Source: JALZKA01 sp963725035 (GTDB lineage: Bacteria; Actinomycetota; Thermoleophilia; Solirubrobacterales; 70-9). From it: a stretch of DNA of 64,000 bases. The notes under the pieces were generated by a model. That model worked only from the letters and a program-made list of their open reading frames with translations, did not search any database and was not told where the DNA came from. The position numbers and the translations under genes were made by a program. Below, piece by piece: positions 54,901-62,887 of this stretch. The first letter of the stretch is position 1; every line of letters begins with the position of its first letter. The stretch lies in NCBI GenBank assembly GCA_963725035.1, contig CAVRWX010000010.1, forward strand, positions 186,001-250,000. Direction: 5' to 3'.

Positions 54901-56466
54901 CTCGGCGAAACGTTCAGACGGGTAGCGCCCGTCGAGCATGTCGAGGACGTTCTCGAGCTGTTCGCGCCCGAGGTCACTGAAAGGTTCGGTCTCGGTCACA
55001 AGCTCGAAGATCTCATCCACGGTCCACTCGTCATCGGCGACCATCGAGACGATGTGCTGAGCCAGGACGTCCAGCGGGTTACGCGGGATGACGGTCTCCT
55101 CGATCAGACCCTCCCGCATGCGGCGGGCGACGACGGCGCACTCCAAGAGGTCGGCGCGGAACTTGGGGAAGATCCGCCCCTTCGAGACGTCGCCAAGGTT
55201 GTGGCCCGCTCGACCGACGCGCTGGAGGCCGCGCGTCACCGACTTGGGCGACTCGACCTGGATCACGAGGTCCACCGCGCCCATGTCGATGCCGAGCTCC
55301 AGCGAGGAAGTCGCGACCAGGCAGGGAAGCTGGCCGCCCTTCAGCATCTCCTCGATCACCAGGCGCTCCTCGTGGGCGAGGGATCCGTGGTGCGCCCGGG
55401 CGATCTCGATCGCGCCTTCGGACGGCTCAAAATCTGAGTGTCCGGCCTGCTCCGTCGCCGGCAGCTCTTGCTCCGCCTCCTGGTTCGCCAGCTCGTTCAG
55501 TCGCTTGGCGAGGCGCTCGGCGCCGCGGCGGTTGTTTACGAACAGGATCGTCGAGGTGTGCGCCTGGACCAACTCGAGCAGCTTCGGGTACATCGCGGGC
55601 CAGATCGAGTTCTGCGTAGGCGCCGCGTCGAACTCAGGCTCACCGTCCCCGTTCGCCGGCGCTGGGCGCGACGCGTCCGGATCGGTCATGTCCTCGACCG
55701 GCACGACGATCTCCAAGTCGAGCTTCTTGCGGGTGCCGGCATTGACGACGGTGCACTCGCGCTTGGGGCCGACCAGGAAGTTGGCGATCCGCTCGAGCGG
55801 GCGCTGCGTTGCGGAAAGGCCGATGCGCTGGACCGTCGCGTCAGGCCCGCGGCCGTCCTCGTGGGTGCGGACCAGGTGGTCGAGCCGCTCCAGCGTCAGC
55901 GCGAGATGGGCGCCTCGCTTGGTCGCCGCAACGGCGTGGATCTCGTCGACGATCACCGCCTCGACGTTCGTGAGGATCTCCTGCGCCCGCGAGGTCATCA
56001 TGAGATAGAGCGACTCGGGAGTCGTGATCAGGATGTCCGGCGGCTTGCGGAGCATCGCCTGCCGGTCCTTCTGCGGCGTGTCGCCGGTGCGAAGGCCCAC
56101 TCGGATCGCCGCGCCGACGCCCTTCAGCGGTGCTCGCAGGTTGCGGTCGACGTCGTAGCTCAGCGCCTTCAACGGCGAGACGTAGACCAGGCGGACGCCC
56201 TGGCCGAGCGCCTCGGGATCGTCGGTCGCGGCGTCCGGATCGGGCGCCGCGCGGCGCGAGAGGGTGTCGATCCCCCACAGGAACGCCGTCAGTGTCTTAC
56301 CCGAGCCCGTGGGCGCGCAGATCAGCGTGTTGTCGCCCGAGGCGATCGCCGGCCAGCCCTTGTCCTGGGCAGGCGTGGGCGCTTCGAACGAGGCCTCGAA
56401 CCAGCGGCGGACAGGCTCCGAAAACGGATCAAGAGGAGTGGTCTTTGCAGTCGATTTCGATGCCAT
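51958..56466 (-). CDS. lhr: Lhr-type large ATP-dependent DNA helicase
   Basis: 1502 residues. Walker A ICAPTGSGKTLTAF, DEVH-type IVDEIHAVAATKRGAHLALTLERLD, motif III LSATQRPL, and the C-terminal motif VI VQRVGRAGH. Lhr helicases have an N-terminal core and a long C-terminal region that binds DNA and oligomerises; they act in DNA repair, including interstrand-crosslink repair. Full length is as expected and the reading frame is intact. Followed by nei in the same operon. Confidence 0.95.
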   Translation of the reverse strand: MASKSTAKTTPLDPFSEPVRRWFEASFEAPTPAQDKGWPAIASGDNTLICAPTGSGKTLTAFLWGIDTLSRRAAPDPDAATDDPEALGQGVRLVYVSPLKALSYDVDRNLRAPLKGVGAAIRVGLRTGDTPQKDRQAMLRKPPDILITTPESLYLMMTSRAQEILTNVEAVIVDEIHAVAATKRGAHLALTLERLDHLVRTHEDGRGPDATVQRIGLSATQRPLERIANFLVGPKRECTVVNAGTRKKLDLEIVVPVEDMTDPDASRPAPANGDGEPEFDAAPTQNSIWPAMYPKLLELVQAHTSTILFVNNRRGAERLAKRLNELANQEAEQELPATEQAGHSDFEPSEGAIEIARAHHGSLAHEERLVIEEMLKGGQLPCLVATSSLELGIDMGAVDLVIQVESPKSVTRGLQRVGRAGHNLGDVSKGRIFPKFRADLLECAVVARRMREGLIEETVIPRNPLDVLAQHIVSMVADDEWTVDEIFELVTETEPFSDLGREQLENVLDMLDGRYPSERFAELRPRIVWERSAGTVRGRKGARQLAVTNAGTIPDRGLYGVHLPDGRRVGELDEEMVYEARAGQTFLLGATTWRIEEITRDRVIVTPAPGVPGAVPFWRGDGIGRPAELGRAIGEFAREAVNSDAKTLAKEYDLDKLAAENLLTYLKEQQAATRVIPSDESIVVEKFRDEIGDWRLCVLSPFGGRVHAAWGLALSAKIRNELDLEADAIWSDDGIVVHLPDADEAPDGDLVLMEPDEVEDLVVSELGGSALFGARFRENAARSLLLPRAYPGKRTPLWQQRLKSQNLLEVAKDFPRFPVILETYRECLRDVLDLPGLEALLSDLGSRRISLVEVETASASPFASSLLFDYVATYMYEGDTPNAERRAAALALDRDLLRELLGQEELRELIDPEALVSVEASLQHLNDEIKARDRDALQQILRRLGDLTEEECQERVGEALSASSMLGKLEGERRVAKVRVNGEERWIAAEDAGLYRDALGVPPPPGLPESFGEEVPDAMSSLVRRWARTHGPFPTRRLADRYGIDPMPALRELEREGLLVRGELLPGGTEREWCDSDVLRRVRRASLAQLRQEVEAVDPAELARFLPSWQNVDAHRPAGAGPDRLREALVPMQGIALTPEVWERDVLPRRLGAYSAAWLDQLTTSGEVVWIGAGSVARSGRIALYFRDDVRLAGPPPSNAKLEVPQGEIHDLIRERLGESPAFWIDLVAELEASPEELQEALWDLAWAGEATNDAFAPLRARRLSAVKSAARRGRRFSSRRTGTTGTVQGRWSLTASLFRGQPEYGPRMRAQAELLLERYGIVTRETVLAEGIPGGLSTLYGELSNLETLGTARRGYFVEGQGGAQFALAGAVERLRNLPQVDEEYLVLAVTDPANPYGSSLSWPKRPEGRRPARTAGAYLLTRNGNPLLYVERGGRGILRLQAVEGEALVDAVAQLVEASQNDVIPKLAIEKLDGEPVIGSEFEEVLLEAGFNRQPRRLVA

Positions 56467-56550
56467 GTCGAACCGACTGAGTCTACGAGGCGGCCCTCGC
56501 GGGCCTGTGGCACTAAGCGTGCGTTACGCGCATGCTGAGGGCGTGCTGAT

Positions 56551-57102
56551 CTACCAGGGCAAGTCGCCTTCGATCTCAGCGAGCGTTGGCGCAAGTTGGT
56601 CGCGATCAGAGAGTTGCGGATGTTGGATCGGCCACTCGACTCCGATCTCCGGGTCGTCCCACCGGACTCCCGCCTCGGTGTCCGGGTCGTAAACGCTCGT
56701 GAGCTTGTACGCGACGTCGGCAATGTCTGACATCACGCAGAATCCGTGCGCGAAGCCGACCGGGACGAAAAGCTGGCGGTGGTTCTCGTCGCTCAGGAGA
56801 ACCCCCTCCCAGCGCTTGAATGTGGGCGAGTCGCGGCGCAGGTCCACGGCGACGTCCCAGATCGTGCCGCGAACGCAGCGCACGAGCTTTGCCTGGCCGG
56901 GGCGGAGCTGAAAGTGAAGGCCGCGCAGGATGCCCCCGGAGGAGCGCGAGTGGTTCTCCTGGACGAAGGGTCCCGTCACGCCATGCTCGGCCCAGACGTC
57001 TTCGCGGAACGATTCGAGGAGAAAGCCGCGCTCGTCCCCATGCGCCGTCGCCTCGAGGAGGACGAGGTCCGGGATCTCTGTCTCGATCCGGGTGACGCTC
57101 AC
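56551..57102 (-). CDS. rmlC: dTDP-4-dehydrorhamnose 3,5-epimerase
   Basis: 183 residues from GTG. RGFLLESFREDVWAEHGVTGPFVQENHSRSSGGILRGLHFQ, the catalytic His in RGLHFQ, and FVPVGFAHGFCVMSD with the Tyr-containing C-terminal VYDPDTEAGVRWDD. Double epimerisation at C3 and C5 in dTDP-rhamnose synthesis. Last gene of the rml operon, 46 bp after rmlB. Confidence 0.95.
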   Translation of the reverse strand: MSVTRIETEIPDLVLLEATAHGDERGFLLESFREDVWAEHGVTGPFVQENHSRSSGGILRGLHFQLRPGQAKLVRCVRGTIWDVAVDLRRDSPTFKRWEGVLLSDENHRQLFVPVGFAHGFCVMSDIADVAYKLTSVYDPDTEAGVRWDDPEIGVEWPIQHPQLSDRDQLAPTLAEIEGDLPW

Positions 57103-57148
57103 AGATGCATCCTTTGGCAGATGTTGCTTTCGCGCCTAAAGGCGCTCA

Positions 57149-58147
57149 TCAATTCAACTTTGTTCCGTACTGGCGCTCGTAATACTCGCGGTACTCGCCC
57201 GAGCGGATCGGCTCCCACCAATTCTGGTTCTCGCGATACCAGTCAACGACGCGGGCGATCCCGTCCTCGAACGACACCTGCGCCTCCCAGCCGAGAGCCT
57301 GCGTCTTCTCCGAGCCGAGCGAGTAGCGCCGGTCGTGGCCCGGGCGGTCCGTGACGTATTCGATCAGCGACTCGTCGCGGTCGCACCGCTTGAGGATCTC
57401 CTTCACGACGTCGAGATTCGCCCGCTCGTCGGGCCCGCCGACGTTGTAGGCCTCACCCGGATTCCCGCGCTCCAGGACGATGTCGATCGCCGAGGCGAAG
57501 TCCTCGACCCAGAGCCAGTTGCGCACCTGCTGCCCGTCGCCATAGACGGGAAGCGGATCGCCGGCGAGCGCGTTCAGGATGCAGAGGGGGATGAGCTTCT
57601 CCGGGTGCTGGCGCGGGCCGTAGTTGTTGGAGGCACGCACGATCACGGACTCGGTGCCGTAGGTGTGCTGATACGCGCCGACCAGAAGGTCGCCGCCGGC
57701 CTTCGACGCGGAGTACGGCGACGAGGGATCGAGCGGCGAGGACTCGGTGAACGAGCCCTCCTCGATCGACCCGTACACCTCGTCGGTCGAGATCTGGAGG
57801 TGGCGGATGCCCGACTCGCGCGCCGCTTCGAGCAGCACATAGGTGCCGAAGACGTCGGTCTGGATGAACTCGCCGGGCGACTCGATCGAGCGGTCGACGT
57901 GCGACTCCGCCGCGAAGTTGACGACCGCGTCGCAACCCTCGATCGCGCCGCGGACGGCGTCGGCGTCGGCGATGTCGCCTTCGACCAGTTCGCAGCCCTC
58001 GATGCCCTCGAGGTTCTCGCGCCGCCCCGCGTAGGTGAGCTTGTCGAGCACGCGTACCTCGTCGCCGGGGTGCGCGCCGCCGAGGCGGTGGCGGACGTAC
58101 GCGGAGCCGATGAAGCCGGCGCCGCCTGTGACGAGGATGCGACTCAT
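57149..58147 (-). CDS. rmlB: dTDP-glucose 4,6-dehydratase
   Basis: 332 residues. RILVTGGAGFIGSAYVRHRLGG (NAD site), STDEVYGSIEEG, the YxxxK in PYSASKAGGDLLVGAYQHTYG and the C-terminal EDFASAIDIVLERGNPGEAYNVGG. Converts dTDP-glucose to the 4-keto-6-deoxy sugar. ATG overlaps the rmlD stop by 4 bp. Confidence 0.96.
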   Translation of the reverse strand: MSRILVTGGAGFIGSAYVRHRLGGAHPGDEVRVLDKLTYAGRRENLEGIEGCELVEGDIADADAVRGAIEGCDAVVNFAAESHVDRSIESPGEFIQTDVFGTYVLLEAARESGIRHLQISTDEVYGSIEEGSFTESSPLDPSSPYSASKAGGDLLVGAYQHTYGTESVIVRASNNYGPRQHPEKLIPLCILNALAGDPLPVYGDGQQVRNWLWVEDFASAIDIVLERGNPGEAYNVGGPDERANLDVVKEILKRCDRDESLIEYVTDRPGHDRRYSLGSEKTQALGWEAQVSFEDGIARVVDWYRENQNWWEPIRSGEYREYYERQYGTKLN

Positions 58148-58989
58148 GCGCTAAGGCTCGCACGTTCGCGCAGGTACTGGCGGAGGCCGTCGCGCCACTC
58201 GGGCAGCACGGGAGCGCCGTGGCGCTCTGACCCGAGCACCGAGTAGGCCGGCCGGGGGGCGGGGCGGCCCAGCAACTCGGTCGTGCCGGCCATGACGCGG
58301 CAGTCCAAGTCCTCCAGGTCGAAGAGCTCCTGCGCGTAGTCGAACCAGGAGCACTCTCCCGCGGCCGCGACGTGGTGGATCCCGTACTGGTCGGTCTCGA
58401 TCAGCTCGGCGAGCGCCGCCGCGAGATGCCGCGTGTAGGTGGGAGCGCCGACCTGATCGGAGACCACGACGACCTCCGGCTGCTCGCCGGCGAGCCGCAG
58501 CATCGTCTCGACGAAGTTGCCACCGCGCGTGCCGAAGAGCCATGACGAGCGCACGACCATGTGGCGGTCGTTCGCAAACGCCGTCGCCGTTTCTCCTGCC
58601 GCCTTCGAGCGGCCGTACGCGGACAGGGCGCCGGGAAGGTCGGACTCGACGTACGGGGTGTTCTTCGTGCCGTCGAAGACGTAGTCGGAGGAGATGTAGG
58701 CGACGCGGGCGCCATGGCGTCCCGCCGCCGCGGCCAGATGGCCGGCACCCAGTTCGTTCACGGCCATCGCCCCCGCCTCGTCGGCCTCGGCGCCATCGAC
58801 GTCGGTCCACGCCGCGCAGTTCACGACCGCGTCGGGGTGGAGCTCGGCCATCACGGCCTCGCAAAGGGATTCGTCGGTCACGTCCAGGTCCGTGCGGTCG
58901 AGCGCGAAGACCTCGTGCGAGCGACCCACGCAGGCGTCAACCAGATCCTGGCCGAGCATCCCGCCCGCTCCGGCGATCGCGACCCTCAC
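58144..58989 (-). CDS. rmlD: dTDP-4-dehydrorhamnose reductase
   Basis: 281 residues from GTG. AIAGAGGMLGQDLVDAC (NADPH site), VVNCAAWTDVDGAEADE, YISSDYVFDGTKNTPYVE, and YGRSKAAGE with catalytic Tyr/Lys. Final reduction giving dTDP-L-rhamnose. Overlaps rmlA and rmlB by 4 bp each. Confidence 0.95.
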   Translation of the reverse strand: MRVAIAGAGGMLGQDLVDACVGRSHEVFALDRTDLDVTDESLCEAVMAELHPDAVVNCAAWTDVDGAEADEAGAMAVNELGAGHLAAAAGRHGARVAYISSDYVFDGTKNTPYVESDLPGALSAYGRSKAAGETATAFANDRHMVVRSSWLFGTRGGNFVETMLRLAGEQPEVVVVSDQVGAPTYTRHLAAALAELIETDQYGIHHVAAAGECSWFDYAQELFDLEDLDCRVMAGTTELLGRPAPRPAYSVLGSERHGAPVLPEWRDGLRQYLRERASLSA

Positions 58990-60059
58990 GGCAGCGTGAT
59001 CTCGGAGCGGTCCCCGACGATCATGGAAAGGGTGCGCGGAATGCTGTCACCGCGGGTGAGCTTGACGTTCTTGCCGAGCAGGCTCGCCTCCATCCGCGAC
59101 TCCAGGTCGCAGACGGTGCAGCCCGAGAGGATGATCGAGTGCTCGACCTCTGAGCGCTCGATCGTCACGTTCTCGTCGATCGCGGTGTACGGGCCGATGT
59201 AGGAGTCCACGATTCGCGCGCCCTCGCCGATGATTGCCGGCCCGCGGACGATCGAGCGCTCGATCACGGCGCCCGGCGCGACGCGCACACGGCCCTCGAC
59301 CTTGGCGTCGGTGAGCTCGCCCTCGACCGAGCGCTCGATGTCCTCGAGCACCAAGCGGTTCGCCTCGAGCATGTCGGCCAGCTGGCCAGTGTCCTTCCAC
59401 CAGCCGGTGACCGTCCGGCTCTCAACGTGAGAGCCGTCGTCGATCAGCTGCTGGATCGCGTCCGTGATCTCGAGCTCGCCGCGCCCCGAGGGCTCGATCG
59501 CACGCGCAGCGTCGAAGATGTGCGGGCCGAAGAGGTACACGCCCACGAGCGCCATGTTCGAGGGCGGGTCCTTCGGCTTCTCCACCAGGCGCACGATGCG
59601 CTCGCCGTCGAGCTCGGCGACACCGTAGTGCCACGGGTCATCGACCTCGGTGAGCAGGAGGAGCGCGTCGTAGTCGCCGCCCCGGAAGGTGTCGACGAGC
59701 TCCGAGATGCCGTCGCGCAGGAGGTTGTCGCCCAGGTACATGACGAACGGGCTCGATCCAAGCGCCGCCTCAGCTGTGAGGACGGCGTGTGCGAGGCCGC
59801 GCGGCGCGTCCTGTTCGACGTACGTGATCTGGGCGCCGAAGGCCGACCCGTCGCCCGCAGCTTCGCGAATCTCGGCGCCGGTCTCGGGCGCGATCACGAT
59901 CACGATCTCGGTGACGCCGGCAGCGACCAGCGCTTCGATCCCGTAAAAGAGCACGGGCTTGTTGGCTACCGGGACGAGCTGCTTCGCCGACGTATGCGTG
60001 ATCGGCCGAAGACGCGTCCCCGCGCCCCCCGAGAGGATCAATCCCTTGAGTGGATCCAT
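58986..60059 (-). CDS. rmlA: Glucose-1-phosphate thymidylyltransferase, long form
   Basis: 357 residues. LILSGGAGTRLRPITHTSAKQLVPVANKPVLFYGIEAL, MYLGDNLLRDGI, LLLTEVDDPWHYGVAEL and GRGELEITDAIQQLID are the nucleotidyltransferase blocks; a left-handed-helix tail (AIIGEGARIVDSYIGPYTAIDENVTIERSEVEHSI) makes it the long archaeal/actinobacterial form. First and committing step of dTDP-rhamnose synthesis, heading the operon. Confidence 0.96.
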   Translation of the reverse strand: MDPLKGLILSGGAGTRLRPITHTSAKQLVPVANKPVLFYGIEALVAAGVTEIVIVIAPETGAEIREAAGDGSAFGAQITYVEQDAPRGLAHAVLTAEAALGSSPFVMYLGDNLLRDGISELVDTFRGGDYDALLLLTEVDDPWHYGVAELDGERIVRLVEKPKDPPSNMALVGVYLFGPHIFDAARAIEPSGRGELEITDAIQQLIDDGSHVESRTVTGWWKDTGQLADMLEANRLVLEDIERSVEGELTDAKVEGRVRVAPGAVIERSIVRGPAIIGEGARIVDSYIGPYTAIDENVTIERSEVEHSIILSGCTVCDLESRMEASLLGKNVKLTRGDSIPRTLSMIVGDRSEITLP

Positions 60060-60089
60060 GGCTCGGGGAGGCTACCCAGGGTCACGCTC

Positions 60090-60126
60090 CTTGGTGTCAG
60101 GCACGGTGGGTGGTGCCAGGCACCAT
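60090..60126. repeat. GTGCCTGGCAC dispersed palindromic repeat, copy 3 (degenerate)
   Basis: TTGGTGTCAGGCACGGTGG followed by TGGTGCCAGGCACCATG: the same words as the copies at 373 and 38291, with substitutions and an extra spacer. It lies in the 130-bp divergent region between rmlA and the beta-helix gene, so it is not tied to gene ends. Confidence 0.65.
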
Positions 60127-60192
60127 GCGCCCGGACAACGTCGCGTCTGGGCCGTACGATGCTCGGCGCAAGCTTCGACGACCGGGGGAACC

Positions 60193-61017
60193 GTGAACTT
60201 CACGAACGCATCGGCAGGATTCGCAACGGCACTGCTCGCTCTCGCGCTGGCCTCACCGGCCCAGGGCGCGCTTGAGTGTGGCGACGAGATCAAGCAAGAC
60301 TTGAAGCTCAAGAAGAACCTCGACTGCTCGTCGTCTGGCGACGACGCGCTCGAGATCGCCAAGTCAAACGTGACCGTCGACCTCAACGGCAAGAAGATCA
60401 CGGCTGCCCCCAGCTACGCCTCGATCTATAACCCCAATGGGTACGACTACCTGACCGTGAAGGACGGGACCTTCGTGGATGGCGCCTACGCGATCTACAG
60501 CTATTCCGGCTCCTACGCGAACTACTCCAACCTGACGATCGACCCAGATGGCGACAACGGCGTATACGGGATCTATCAGCAGTACTCGGTCGCACCGAAG
60601 GCAACGAACATCACCGTGAAGTCGCCCGGCTACGGCTGGTACGGCTACAGCAACGCTGGTCTCAAGCTGAAGAACTTCACGGTCACCGACGACAACAACG
60701 ACAACGGCTACGGGGTGTATGAGTGCTACACCTCGGGAACGATCGACAAGCTGAAGGCGAACAAGGCGTACTACGGCGTGAATCTCAACGGCAACTCATC
60801 CGGCCTCACGATCAAGAACAGCGTCGCCAACGACGCGGGCTATGCGGGGTTCTATGTCTCCAATTCGACGCCGCTCTTCGACTACAAGTACACGCTGAAG
60901 GACAACACGGCGAACGACTCGGAGCAGTACGGGTTCTACGCGAACTACGACACCTTCGGCGGCGGCAACAAGGCCAAAGGCGCGGGCACGGAGAACTGTC
61001 ACAACGTGACCTGCTGA
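60193..61017 (+). CDS. Secreted parallel beta-helix (right-handed) protein
   Basis: 274 residues from GTG. A signal peptide (ATALLALALASPAQGA) is followed by about eight rungs with Asn/Tyr/Gly ladders: VTVDLNGKKITAAPSYASIYNPNG, LTVKDGTFVDGAYAIYSYSGSYANYSN, ATNITVKSPGYGWYGYSN, LTIKNSVANDAGYAGFYVSN. Such helices bind or cut polysaccharides (pectate-lyase-like) or act as adhesins. No clear catalytic Arg/Asp trio. Composition (Tyr, Asn, Lys) differs from neighbours. Confidence 0.75.
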   Translation: MNFTNASAGFATALLALALASPAQGALECGDEIKQDLKLKKNLDCSSSGDDALEIAKSNVTVDLNGKKITAAPSYASIYNPNGYDYLTVKDGTFVDGAYAIYSYSGSYANYSNLTIDPDGDNGVYGIYQQYSVAPKATNITVKSPGYGWYGYSNAGLKLKNFTVTDDNNDNGYGVYECYTSGTIDKLKANKAYYGVNLNGNSSGLTIKNSVANDAGYAGFYVSNSTPLFDYKYTLKDNTANDSEQYGFYANYDTFGGGNKAKGAGTENCHNVTC

Positions 61018-61026
61018 TCGGCGGCT

Positions 61027-61494
61027 CTAGTACGTGCCGCCAAGCTTGCGGTGGTCCCATGTTGCGACGCGCTTCGCGGTGAACCGGATCGCGACTCGCT
61101 TGGCCGCCTGGGCGCGCATCGCCTCGGCGGCGTCGCCCTCGATCGAGTCGATCCCCTCCGAGTAGCGGATCGTCAGGTCCTTGCCGAAGTCGAGGACGCG
61201 ATCAGTGTCGCGAATGATCTCGGCCTCGGCCTCGATCTGGATGCCGCGTAGCTCGACGTACTCCTCGCCGGTCTCCACCAAGAGCGTGGCGCGCGGGTCG
61301 CGCTCGAGGTTCTTCACCTTCTGCGACTTCGCGTACGTCCAGATCCAGACCTCGCCGTCGCGGACCGTGAACCACATCGGCATCGAGTGGGGCCAGCCGC
61401 GGGGACCGTGCGACGAGACGATGACGACGCGCTCCTCGTCGAGAAGCTGGGCCTGCTCGTCGGGCGAGAGGGTGATCTGGTCGCGGCGACTCAT
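61027..61494 (-). CDS. PPOX-class (split-barrel) flavin/F420-binding protein
   Basis: 155 residues: LLDEERVVIVSSHGPRGWPHSMPMWFTVRDGEVWIWTYAKSQKVKNLERDPRATLLVETGEEYVELRGIQIEAEAEI. Pyridoxamine-phosphate-oxidase-like split barrel of the F420/FMN-binding group common in actinobacteria, usually reductases or haem/deazaflavin binders. Convergent with the beta-helix gene. Confidence 0.85.
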   Translation of the reverse strand: MSRRDQITLSPDEQAQLLDEERVVIVSSHGPRGWPHSMPMWFTVRDGEVWIWTYAKSQKVKNLERDPRATLLVETGEEYVELRGIQIEAEAEIIRDTDRVLDFGKDLTIRYSEGIDSIEGDAAEAMRAQAAKRVAIRFTAKRVATWDHRKLGGTY

Positions 61495-61500
61495 TGGGAC

Positions 61501-61908
61501 TTAAGCGACTCCCGCGTCTGCGAGCGCGTCGTCGAAATCCGGTCCGTTGCCGAGGACCTCAAGACGGATAAGTCGATCACCGTCGAACGTAAAACCCAAC
61601 GCGGCCTTGACCTCCAGTCGCGCAGTGCTGTCCGGCATTCCTCGGGATAACCGGGCTTCGGCGATCACCTGGTCCTCGCGATGGTGCATCTGGTCGATCT
61701 CGAGTCGCGCCTCGTCGCCGAGCGCCTCCCACTGTTTGGTCACGACGGTGGTGACCCCGTCGGCGCCTCGGCGCGTGCCGGGCTCGACGGCGTTCGGCGG
61801 ATTGACGTACTCGAAGTCTTCATCCGTCATCTCAAGCGCCGCTGCGAGGTCTTGGCGATTCCATGCGTCGACGAACGTCTCGATGACTTTGACGCGCGCT
61901 TCGTTCAT
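61501..61908 (-). CDS. SnoaL-like NTF2-fold protein
   Basis: 135 residues from ATG 61908. VIETFVDAWNRQDLAAALEMTDEDFEYVNPPNAVEPGTRRGADGV and HHREDQVIAEARLSRGMPD, ending in a strand-rich C terminus. A second SnoaL-like gene in the window, about 46 kb from the first. Six bp downstream is the PPOX gene start; likely co-transcribed. Confidence 0.78.
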   Translation of the reverse strand: MNEARVKVIETFVDAWNRQDLAAALEMTDEDFEYVNPPNAVEPGTRRGADGVTTVVTKQWEALGDEARLEIDQMHHREDQVIAEARLSRGMPDSTARLEVKAALGFTFDGDRLIRLEVLGNGPDFDDALADAGVA

Positions 61909-61925
61909 TGGGGGAACCCTACGGT

Positions 61926-62711
61926 CTAGTTCTCGAGCGCGGTCGTGTCGACCAGGCCCTCGGCCTCGAGCTTTTCGAGGTGCGCCTGCATCGCCAGCGC
62001 GGCCGCACCCCGCAGCACGTCCGGAACGTCGGCCCACGCATCGTCGAGGAGCGCCTTGCGCGAGCGCTCTCCGCTGTTGATCGCGACGAGGAGCGTCTGC
62101 TCGCGAGCGGCGCGGTGCGCGACGTACTCGTCGATCTTCGCCCGCGGGTCCGTAATCCACTCGCCGTGGCCGGGCGCGAAGAGCGACACGTCGAGCTCGC
62201 GCAGGCGCTTGAGCGAGGCGAGATAGTCCGCGAGCGAGCCGCCGAACGCCTCGGGGGGCACGATCGTCGAGCCCTCGCCGAGGATGATGTCGCCGCAGAA
62301 GCAGACGTCCCTCCACACGAACGCGGCATGGTCAGCCGCGTGGCCGGGCGTGGGGACGACCTCGAACTCCGGCGGCGCCTCGTTCGCCGGGCGGTGGTCC
62401 GGGTCGGGCAGCCAGTTGGTCTCGTCGCTTCCGCTCACCGCACCCCAAAGAAGTGGGGCGCCCAGCAGCTCGACGCCCGCGGAATGGTCAGCGTGAGAGT
62501 GCGTGAGGAGAACGCCGGAGATCCCCCCGCGCGCCTCGCCCGCGGCGCGCACGGCGTCGATGTGCGCCGCATCGTCAGGGCCCGGGTCGATCACCCAGGC
62601 GGGATCGCGGCCCACAACGTACGTGTTCGTGCCCGTGAGCGTCATCGGGCTGGGATTGTTGGCGCGGATGCGCTCGAAGTCCGCGCCGCCAGGAACAGCA
62701 TCGTCCCCCAC
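61926..62711 (-). CDS. Metallo-beta-lactamase-fold hydrolase
   Basis: 261 residues from GTG. LTGTNTYVVG, VIDPGPDDAAHIDAV, VLLTHSHADHSAGVELL (HxHxDH), GHAADHAAFVW (His), CGDIILGEGS (Asp), and ending VDTTALEN. The LACTB2/glyoxalase-II-like branch acting on nucleotides, RNA ends or thioesters. Upstream lies the large palindrome. Confidence 0.85.
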   Translation of the reverse strand: MGDDAVPGGADFERIRANNPSPMTLTGTNTYVVGRDPAWVIDPGPDDAAHIDAVRAAGEARGGISGVLLTHSHADHSAGVELLGAPLLWGAVSGSDETNWLPDPDHRPANEAPPEFEVVPTPGHAADHAAFVWRDVCFCGDIILGEGSTIVPPEAFGGSLADYLASLKRLRELDVSLFAPGHGEWITDPRAKIDEYVAHRAAREQTLLVAINSGERSRKALLDDAWADVPDVLRGAAALAMQAHLEKLEAEGLVDTTALEN

Positions 62712-62713
62712 GT

Positions 62714-62886
62714 CTCAGATGGCTGAATCCGAATACGCGTGCCCGCGGGGGCGCACGGGACCGAGCCGGGCGGGGGAAGAGGGCGAAGCCTGTACCGGTG
62801 GTACAGGCGAGTACCCGATGACCGCGATCCGGCGACGGTATCCGTGCGTCATCCGTGGGTGCGGGTATGCGGGATCAGCCATCTAA
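62714..62886. repeat. Giant imperfect palindrome between two minus-strand genes
   Basis: The 175-bp gap between the WYL and MBL genes is one hairpin-like palindrome centred at 62798. Outer arms AGATGGCTGA (62717-62726) and TCAGCCATCT (62875-62884) pair fully; mid arms (62727-62760 and 62836-62874) pair with many G-T wobbles, as in RNA; the core is GCCTGTACC-GGT-GGTACAGGC (62788-62808), perfect. As a result both strands carry mirror frames beginning MA and ending SAI. No T-run, no transposase. Confidence 0.65.
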
Positions 62887-62887
62887 C

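Noticed and set aside
62718..62886. ORFs on both strands inside the large palindrome
   Set aside because: They exist because the DNA is self-complementary; both begin and end alike and have no family features.
62712..62887. Possible riboswitch upstream of the MBL gene
   Set aside because: I compared it by eye with known c-di-AMP, SAM, SAH and cobalamin patterns and saw no conserved cores; the symmetric palindrome explains the pairing.
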